Source of the DNA: Alphaproteobacteria bacterium
GTDB lineage: Bacteria > Pseudomonadota > Alphaproteobacteria > Bin95
Assembly (NCBI GenBank): GCA_022822125.1
Contig: JAJECF010000222.1
Location: forward strand, 1 to 31,373
Length of the DNA stretch: 31,373 nucleotides
Direction: 5' to 3'
Both the position numbers and the translations under genes were made by a program. Positions 23,734-31,373 of the stretch are shown here, piece after piece. Under the pieces are notes generated by a model. The model saw only the letters and a program-made list of their open reading frames with translations, ran no database searches and was not told where the DNA came from. The stretch's first letter is position 1; the number at the start of each line of letters is the position of its first letter.

Positions 23734-24789
23734 TCAGTTTTCGGCCAGGACGTGGCCGGCATGGGCCGGCCAGCTAAGATGGAATTGGCCGCCGGCATGC
23801 GGGTCCAGTTCGCCCAGCGCGCGTTCGGGCAACTGGACCTTGAGTTCGGTCCCGTCCGCCGCTTCGAGGAACAACGTCACTGTCGCGCCGACGAATTCTT
23901 CGGAAATCAACGAGCACGGGATCGCGCCTTCGGACGGCGCGCGGTTTATCTCGACCAGGTCAGCGGCGATGACCAGGGCGGCGGGAGCGCCCGGCGCCGG
24001 CAGGCCGGTGGCGGGGAAGACGCCGAGCGGCGTTTCGATGGCGTCGCCGCGGCTGGTGCCGGCCAGAATGTTGTTGCGGCCCACGAACTCGGCCACGAAG
24101 CGATTCTCGGGCGCCCGGTAAATCTCGCGCGGCCGGCCCGCCTGGACAACGCGGCCTTCGGACATGATGACGATCCGGTCGGCCATGGCGAAGGCCTCGG
24201 ACTGCGAATGCGTCACGTAAACGAAAGTGATGCCGAGCTCGCGCTGCAGCCGCGTCAGCACGCCCTGCATGCGAATGACCAGATGGGCGTCCAGCGCCGA
24301 CAGCGGCTCGTCCAGCAGCAGGATTTGCGGCTCCGTCACCAGTGAGCGCGCGAGCGCGACCCGCTGGCGCTGCCCACCCGACAGCGTGTCGACATTGCGC
24401 TCGGCGAACTCTCCGATTCCGAGCCGTTCCAGCCATTCGGCCGCACGCCTGCGCCGTTCGGCGGCGGCCACGCCGCGCATTCTGAGGCCGAACTCGACAT
24501 TCTCCCGCGCATTGAGGAAGGGGAACAGGGCCAGCGACTGCCACACCATGGGCGTGTCGCGCTCATGGACCGGAACATCGTTCATCAGCCGTCCGCCGAT
24601 GCGCACCTCGCCCTCCGTCGGCGCCTCCAGCCCGGCGATCATCCGAAGCGTCGTCGTCTTGCCGCAACCGGACGGGCCCATGATCGCGATGAACTCACCT
24701 GCCGCTATGTCGAGGTCCAGGCGGTGAACCGCCGTGAAGTCGCCGAACCGTTTGACCACGCCGGAAAGGATGACGAGAGGATCGGTCAT
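23734..24789 (-). CDS. ABC transporter ATP-binding protein, spermidine/putrescine (PotA) type
   Basis: This 351-residue ATPase of the MOI/CUT1-like group opens ILSGVVKRFGDFTAVHRLDL. Walker A is GPSGCGKTT (38-46), the Q-loop TPMVWQSLALFPFLN, the signature LSGGQRQRVALARSL, Walker B ILLLDEPLSALD, and the H-loop VTHSQSEAF. The C-terminal TOBE domain runs from about 270 to the end (AALVIAADLVEINRAPS, LISEEFVGATVTLFLEAADG). The Q-loop is preceded by Trp (VWQS), as in PotA-like proteins. The ATG at 24789 overlaps the permease stop; a longer frame to 25056 shadows the permease. Polyamine-type systems also carry other small cations or amines. Confidence 0.92.
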   Translation of the reverse strand: MTDPLVILSGVVKRFGDFTAVHRLDLDIAAGEFIAIMGPSGCGKTTTLRMIAGLEAPTEGEVRIGGRLMNDVPVHERDTPMVWQSLALFPFLNARENVEFGLRMRGVAAAERRRRAAEWLERLGIGEFAERNVDTLSGGQRQRVALARSLVTEPQILLLDEPLSALDAHLVIRMQGVLTRLQRELGITFVYVTHSQSEAFAMADRIVIMSEGRVVQAGRPREIYRAPENRFVAEFVGRNNILAGTSRGDAIETPLGVFPATGLPAPGAPAALVIAADLVEINRAPSEGAIPCSLISEEFVGATVTLFLEAADGTELKVQLPERALGELDPHAGGQFHLSWPAHAGHVLAEN

Positions 24790-25574
24790 GCGCGGCCGAC
24801 CCGAAAGATGAAGAAGGCCTGAGCCAGGACCACCAGCGTGATCGATGTCAGGAACACCAGCGAGCCGATGGCGTTCACCTGCGGATCGATATTGCCCTGG
24901 ACGATCTCGAGAACGATCACCGGCACGGTCTTGTTGAGGCCGCTTACGAACCATGCCACCGCGAACTCGTCGAAGGAAATGGCGGCGGTCAGACAGGCGG
25001 CGGAGACGATGGCGGGCCGGCAGAAGGGCAGGATGACCGACCTGAGCGCCCTCCACTCGGAGGAGCCCAGGTTCCAGGCCGCGGCCTCAAGATTCGGGTC
25101 GATCTGGTTCAAACGCAGGCGGATGATCGCCATGGCGAAGGGCGCCGTCAGCACGGAATGCGCAATGATAACCGACCAGAGCTGGCCCGACGCCCCGATC
25201 CAAGACAACCAGGCCAGCATGGCGAGCGCCATGATAATCAGCGGGATCGTGGGCGGCAGCAGGATCAGCGCCAGATACGGCCCCTTGAAACGGAAGCGGT
25301 AGCGATAGTCGGTATAGGCGGTCGCGAAGCCCAGCGCCGTCGCGATCAGGGATGTCGAGAGCGAGACGAGGATCGAATTGCGGGCCGCCTCGCCGATCTC
25401 CGCGTCTGCAAAGATCGTGTCGTACCAATGGGTTGTGAACGATCCCAGCGGGATCGTGGGGAACCGGTCCGAGTTGAACGAGAAGACGATCGAGGCGACG
25501 ATCGGCGCGAAGATGAAAATGAAGACCAGCAGCAGCCAGCCGAGCAGAAGGGTGGTCGAGATCCGCGCGCTCAT
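24786..25574 (-). CDS. ABC transporter permease, PotC type
   Basis: This 262-residue inner-membrane permease has an N-terminal helix (LLLGWLLLVFIFIFAPIVASIVFSF) followed by FPTIPLGSFTTHWYDTIFADAE, a hallmark of PotC-like permeases. The cytoplasmic EAA loop is LEAAAWNLGSSEWRALRSVILP at about 173-194. SFDEFAVAWFVSGLNKTVPVIV near the C-terminus matches the PotC pattern. About six membrane segments are visible. The ATG at 25574 overlaps the upstream permease stop as ATGA; extending to 25673 adds Arg-rich shadow sequence. It pairs with the PotB-like permease. Confidence 0.92.
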   Translation of the reverse strand: MSARISTTLLLGWLLLVFIFIFAPIVASIVFSFNSDRFPTIPLGSFTTHWYDTIFADAEIGEAARNSILVSLSTSLIATALGFATAYTDYRYRFRFKGPYLALILLPPTIPLIIMALAMLAWLSWIGASGQLWSVIIAHSVLTAPFAMAIIRLRLNQIDPNLEAAAWNLGSSEWRALRSVILPFCRPAIVSAACLTAAISFDEFAVAWFVSGLNKTVPVIVLEIVQGNIDPQVNAIGSLVFLTSITLVVLAQAFFIFRVGRA

Positions 25575-26407
25575 GCCGATACCCGCTTGCGGTATGCGAG
25601 CCAGATCGAGGTGGCGGCGATGGTGAAGAGCGTGAGCATCATCATTACGGCGACGACGGCCGCGCGCGGCCATTGCTGGCCGGATTTCGTGGTGTCGATA
25701 ATCAATATCGGCAGCGTCGGGGGCTTGGATCCGCCCAGGTAATAGGGCGCGACGAAGTCCCCGAACGACAGGATGAAGCAGAACAGCGCCGCGATGATGA
25801 GCCCCGTCCTTGCCAGGGGCACGATCGCGGCGAACAGCGCGCGCCGGGGCGGACAGCCCAGATTGCGCGCGGCCTGGATGAGGTTCCGGTCGATATTCGC
25901 GAGCGCGACGGTCTGCAGGATGACCACCAGCGGCAATGTCAGGGTCAGATAGCCGACGATTGTGCCGAAAGGTGTGTTCAGCATGGTGTAGGGGCCGAGT
26001 CCGGCGCCTCCGAGTCCGGCGTTGATGACGCCCGATTCGGCCAGGATCACATACCAGGAGAAGGTGCGCACCAGATAGGAGGTGAAAAACGGGATGATGA
26101 GCAGAAAGACCGCCCAGCGCCGCGCTGTCTCCGACATCCGGAAAGCCAGGGCGTAGGCTGCGGGAAAGGCGACCAGCATTGCCGCCGCCGTGGCCAGGCC
26201 CGCCATGCCCAGCGTGTACCAGTAGCTGTCCCAGACATAGCCCCTGGTCAGCATTCGCGCCCAGTTCTTGAACTCGAATGCTTCCTCCATCCGGTAGTTC
26301 TTCACCAGGAAGAAGCTCATCGCCACCATGAAGAACAGGGGGCCGAGGAAGAACAGCCCCTGCCAGACGACGATCGGCAGCCGGAAGGCGAGCGCAAAAC
26401 GGTTCAT
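25571..26407 (-). CDS. ABC transporter permease, PotB type
   Basis: This 278-residue permease starts with MNRFALAFRLPIVVWQGLFF, a hydrophobic helix. KNWARMLTRGYVWDSYWYTL leads into the conserved membrane domain, with IIPFFTSYLVRTFSWYVILAE, a strong PotB signature. The coupling loop is LIQAARNLGCPPRRALFAAIVP, with a Gln in place of the usual Glu of the EAA motif. Next comes LSFGDFVAPYYLGGSKPPTLP, another PotB hallmark. The start at 26407 is the first Met before the membrane helix and overlaps the binding-protein frame as ATGA. Sequence between 26408 and 26510 does not look like clear SBP sequence (see the binding-protein entry). Confidence 0.9.
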   Translation of the reverse strand: MNRFALAFRLPIVVWQGLFFLGPLFFMVAMSFFLVKNYRMEEAFEFKNWARMLTRGYVWDSYWYTLGMAGLATAAAMLVAFPAAYALAFRMSETARRWAVFLLIIPFFTSYLVRTFSWYVILAESGVINAGLGGAGLGPYTMLNTPFGTIVGYLTLTLPLVVILQTVALANIDRNLIQAARNLGCPPRRALFAAIVPLARTGLIIAALFCFILSFGDFVAPYYLGGSKPPTLPILIIDTTKSGQQWPRAAVVAVMMMLTLFTIAATSIWLAYRKRVSA

Positions 26408-27414
26408 GGCGCGCGTCCGGACCTGGGGAAAGGGCGTTGCGGGCTCCGCGCCGCTGCGATTGCCGGCGTCCGGAACCTGCCAGGAGGTCCCGGACGCGCC
26501 CGGCCCGGCATCACGCGTTCTTGTACTCGGACCAGAATCAGCATGTACTGGATGAAGCTCTTGACGATATCCGCCTTGGACGAGCCTTTGCCGATGCAGT
26601 AGCTCTCGGTCCACTGTATTCCGCCTTCCTTCGGAATGACCGAGGCCACCGGCGCGCCGTCCTTTTCCAGCACCCCCGTGATCCAGTCGCCGATCCCGCA
26701 CATGGCCAGCATCTCGCCGTTCTTCAGGCTGTTGAAGGTGCCGCCATAGTCGAAGAAACCGCCGACCTGCGGGCGCAGGTTCATGGTCGTCTTCCGCACC
26801 GCCTCCCATTCGGCGTCGTCGAGGTCCCAGAGGCCCGCGCCATTGCCGTTATAGAGGCTCATCATGCCGAGCGACGGCAGATGCCAGTCGAAATGTCCGA
26901 CCTTGCCCTGCACCTCAGGCTTCCAGAAACACTTGTAGCTCATGGCCTCTTCGGCCGAGATCGCCGTCTTGTTGTAGCTGACGCCCAGATGCCCGAACCG
27001 CACCATCATCGAAAACAGGGTGTCGCCGTCCCAGTGGCCCGGGAACTTCATGAAGTCGTCATGCAGCATGTCGTCAAACGGGTAGTCGTTCGCGTCCAGG
27101 GGCTCGATATAGCCGGCCGCGTTAAGCTGCTGCACGAACTCGGCGTCCGAGAGGATGACGTCATAGGTGCCCGGAGGCGACTGTGCGATCAGCGCCAGCA
27201 TATTGTCGCCGCCGGCATAGTATTTCGGCTTGAACTTCACATTGTTGGCTTCCTCGAACGCGCCAACGATGTCCGGCTCGCCATGGCCGTACCAGGCAAG
27301 CATGTTTATCTCGGTCGTCGACGCCCATGCGCGGCCCACAAACGGGGCGCTGAGCGCCGTCGCGCCGGCGGCCAGAAGCAGCTTCCGGCGTGTCGGATTC
27401 ACCTGTTCGTTCAC
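26404..27414 (-). CDS. ABC transporter substrate-binding protein, PotD type, damaged C-terminus
   Basis: This 336-residue frame encodes a periplasmic polyamine-type binding protein. It has a Tat-like signal (TRRKLLLAAGATALS; RR at 9-10; likely cut after AWA at 31), then INMLAWYGHGEPDIV, SPPGTYDVILSDAEFVQQL and FWKPEVQGKVGHFDWHLPS. WTESYCIGKGSSKADIVKSF completes the family pattern. The start is GTG at 27414 with a near-perfect GGAGGTGA site upstream. After FIQYML (about residue 290; junction near 26538) the frame becomes an Arg/Pro-rich run, typical of out-of-frame GC-rich DNA. Shifting one base there gives FWSEYKNA and a TGA at 26511-26513, a plausible original end. A deletion or frameshift near 26538 is likely. 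The run-on frame still ends in an ATGA overlap with the permease start. Confidence 0.85.
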   Translation of the reverse strand: MNEQVNPTRRKLLLAAGATALSAPFVGRAWASTTEINMLAWYGHGEPDIVGAFEEANNVKFKPKYYAGGDNMLALIAQSPPGTYDVILSDAEFVQQLNAAGYIEPLDANDYPFDDMLHDDFMKFPGHWDGDTLFSMMVRFGHLGVSYNKTAISAEEAMSYKCFWKPEVQGKVGHFDWHLPSLGMMSLYNGNGAGLWDLDDAEWEAVRKTTMNLRPQVGGFFDYGGTFNSLKNGEMLAMCGIGDWITGVLEKDGAPVASVIPKEGGIQWTESYCIGKGSSKADIVKSFIQYMLILVRVQERVMPGRARPGPPGRFRTPAIAAARSPQRPFPRSGRAP

Positions 27415-27517
27415 AATATCACCTCCGGTCAGTTACCGGGCTTATGCAACCCGGAAATGCGCCTCGCGGCAAGGAGCATCTTTGACTGTCCGGTCGATCG
27501 GCGGCAGGATTCCCGGC
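27415..27517. promoter_or_regulatory. Divergent promoter region (PotD-like operon / BtpA-PRTase operon)
   Basis: This 103-bp spacer drives both operons. On the plus strand TTGACT (27482-27487), 17 bases, CAGGAT (27505-27510) resembles a sigma-70 promoter whose start point would fall almost at the BtpA-like ATG (27518), giving a leaderless mRNA. On the minus strand, GGAGGTGA just before the GTG at 27414 is a near-perfect ribosome site. A short inverted repeat CCGGG...CCCGG (27436-27454) lies between the signals and overlaps an A/T-rich GCATAA, a possible operator over the PotD-side promoter. Confidence 0.45.
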
Positions 27518-28261
27518 ATGACGCTTCGCGAATTCCACAAGCTGTTCAAGACGCCGGGCCCGGTTGTCCTGCCCGTGATCCATGCGCTTGATGCCGGACA
27601 GGTAAACGAGAACATCCGCGTTCTGGTCGGCGAAGGCGCCCCCGGCTGTTTCCTGATCAACCACGACTTTGGCGTCGACAGGTTTCTGCCGGTCATTCGC
27701 GAGGTCCGCCATGCGTGGCCATCGCTCTGGATGGGGGCCAACTTCCTTGCCGTCACCGGCCGCGACGCATTCCCGGTCCTGGGCGGCCTGGCGAATGAGG
27801 GTTGCCCCGTAGATGCTTATTGGGCCGACGACGCCAGAATCGACGAGACCGGACGGGACCCCTGTGAAGCCCGGCAGATTGCCGCCGCGCGGGCGGAGAA
27901 CGGATGGCGGGGGCTCTATTTCGGCGGCACGGCGTTCAAGAAGCAGCGCCCCGTCGATCCGGCGCTCTGGCGGGACGCCGCGCGCGAGGCGGTCCCCTTC
28001 ATGGACGTGGTCACGACTTCGGGCGTTGCGACCGGGGAAGAGGCGGACCGGCGCAAAGTCCGCGACTTCAGGGCCGGCACGGGCGGTGCGCCGCTGGCGC
28101 TGGCCTCGGGCGTCACGCCGGAGAACGCGCGAGACTATGCCGATGTCGACGCCTTCCTGGTCGCCACGGGGATCAACCGGGCGGGCGATTTCTACAATAT
28201 CGACCCCGCCCGGCTGGCGCGACTGCTGCAGGTCGCCCGGGAGATCGGCAGCCATGGATAA
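27518..28261 (+). CDS. TIM-barrel protein, BtpA/SgcQ-like
   Basis: This 247-residue soluble protein has a pattern of alternating beta strands and helices expected of a TIM barrel. PVVLPVIHALDAGQVNENIR, then EGAPGCFLINHDFGVDRFLP, WMGANFLAVTGRDAF, AYWADDARIDET, VPFMDVVTTSGVATG, PLALASGVTPENARDYADVD and FLVATGINRAGDFYNIDPAR follow in order. The SGVTPEN and late ATGIN/K-DG-like strand resemble BtpA (photosystem biogenesis factor) and SgcQ. BtpA's biochemical activity is not well known. The ATG at 27518 begins the conserved part; the upstream in-frame extension is shadow sequence. Its stop overlaps the next gene's start region (ATG at 28254). Linkage to a PRTase suggests a nucleotide- or sugar-phosphate role. 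Confidence 0.6.
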   Translation: MTLREFHKLFKTPGPVVLPVIHALDAGQVNENIRVLVGEGAPGCFLINHDFGVDRFLPVIREVRHAWPSLWMGANFLAVTGRDAFPVLGGLANEGCPVDAYWADDARIDETGRDPCEARQIAAARAENGWRGLYFGGTAFKKQRPVDPALWRDAAREAVPFMDVVTTSGVATGEEADRRKVRDFRAGTGGAPLALASGVTPENARDYADVDAFLVATGINRAGDFYNIDPARLARLLQVAREIGSHG

Positions 28262-28888
28262 GGGCCCCCGCGACGACCGTCGGTATCTGCGGCTGATGGC
28301 GCCGAACACAAAGGGCGGCAAGTTCGCCTGGCTGGACCCGACATCCATCTACATCAACGGGGCGGCGTTTCACGATCTGCTGGACGACCTGCACGCCGAC
28401 CTGGAGGGAATCGAGGTCGATGTCGTTGCGGGGCTGGACGCGATGGGCTTCGTTCTGGGCGCGGCCCTGGCGGCGAGGCTGGGCGTCGGGTTCCTGCCGA
28501 TCCGCAAGGCCGGCAAGCTCTGCGTCGATACGGACAGCGTGTCTTTCACGAATTATTCAGGCCGGACCCAGCGGATGGAGATGCGCCTTCCGGCCTTCGC
28601 CCCAGGGACGCGGGTGCTGCTGGTGGACCAGTGGATCGAGACCGGCGGAACGATGGAGGGCGCCATCGCCCTCGTCGAACGCCAGAAGGGCCGCGTGGCC
28701 GGTCTGGTCGCCGTCGCCATCGAAAGCGGGGCGCGCACCGCGGCATTCCGCGAGACCTATCGCTGCGTCTCCGCCGTTCTGCCCGGTTCGCACTGGCAGA
28801 AGGAATGCGACGCCCAGTTCCTGTCGAGTTTTGCCGGCTACCGGCCGGAAGATGCATTTCCCGCGCCGGCGGTCGGTCGCCCGCCTCC

Positions 28889-28904
<16 letters not shown>
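28254..28904 (+). CDS. Phosphoribosyltransferase, adenine-PRT-like
   Basis: This 216-residue type I phosphoribosyltransferase resembles APRT, which joins a nucleobase to [24 protein letters not shown] (60-79) parallels APRT's GIEARGF... helix, and [11 protein letters not shown] (80-90) matches the VRKPGKLP flexible-loop segment. The PRPP loop is [13 protein letters not shown] (121-133), in which the usual second acidic residue is Gln. TYRC and SVLPGSHW follow near the end, then a Pro-rich tail ([13 protein letters not shown]). It is longer than standard APRT (about 180) and has an N-terminal extension of about 25 residues. The ATG at 28254 overlaps the BtpA-like stop by 8 bases, so translation is likely coupled. 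Its last 16 bases overlap metH tail-to-tail. Confidence 0.85.

Positions 28905-31373
<2,469 letters not shown>

Overview
The window is about 31.4 kb of GC-rich (roughly two-thirds G+C), densely coded bacterial DNA. Long antisense open frames, Tat-type and Sec-type export signals, operons joined by 4-bp ATGA/GTGA overlaps and a cobalamin-dependent MetH all fit an alphaproteobacterium, perhaps of Rhizobiales or Rhodospirillales type. I saw no rRNA, tRNA or CRISPR array. Most genes concern uptake and opening of small nitrogen-containing rings (purine-, hydantoin-, lactam- or imide-like). This reading rests on enzyme families; no substrate is proven.

Left part (1-2655): an open frame at the edge that may be the tail of a transposase, then a gene very like 8-oxoguanine deaminase (TTG start) and a LysR regulator (TTG start). 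Next is a six-gene minus-strand operon (12721 down to 2680): HyuA2, HyuB2, SDR, HyuA1, HyuB1 and MmgE/PrpD, with every junction overlapping or nearly so. It holds two diverged ATP-dependent hydantoinase/oxoprolinase-type enzyme pairs. A 238-bp divergent promoter region containing three GTCATG copies spaced exactly 10 bp apart separates it from a plus-strand operon (12960-19379). That operon has a second SDR and a complete Opp/Dpp-type ABC importer (binding protein, two permeases, two ATPases), with a strong hairpin just after the binding-protein gene. The two operons look like one uptake-and-catabolism unit.

Middle (19380-22390): an MFS transporter (-) and a two-subunit thiamine-diphosphate decarboxylase of the sulfopyruvate/phosphonopyruvate type (+) are divergent. 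Two inverted copies of a 260-325 bp MITE-like repeat flank them. Each copy fills a tail-to-tail intergenic gap, has short terminal inverted repeats and a long internal palindrome, and ends exactly at or inside a neighbour's stop codon.

Right part (22391-31373): a minus-strand operon encodes a spermidine/putrescine-type ABC importer, a polysaccharide-deacetylase-fold hydrolase (the fold of allantoinase PuuE and cyclic imide hydrolase) and a cytosine deaminase resembling yeast Fcy1. The binding-protein gene appears to have a deletion or frameshift near its 3' end. Divergent from it is a two-gene operon of a BtpA-like TIM-barrel protein and an APRT-like phosphoribosyltransferase with an altered PRPP loop. 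This transporter, two ring hydrolases/deaminase, barrel protein and PRTase set is the best candidate here for an undescribed nucleobase or cyclic-imide salvage/catabolic system. The window ends inside metH, which overlaps the PRTase gene tail-to-tail by 16 bp.
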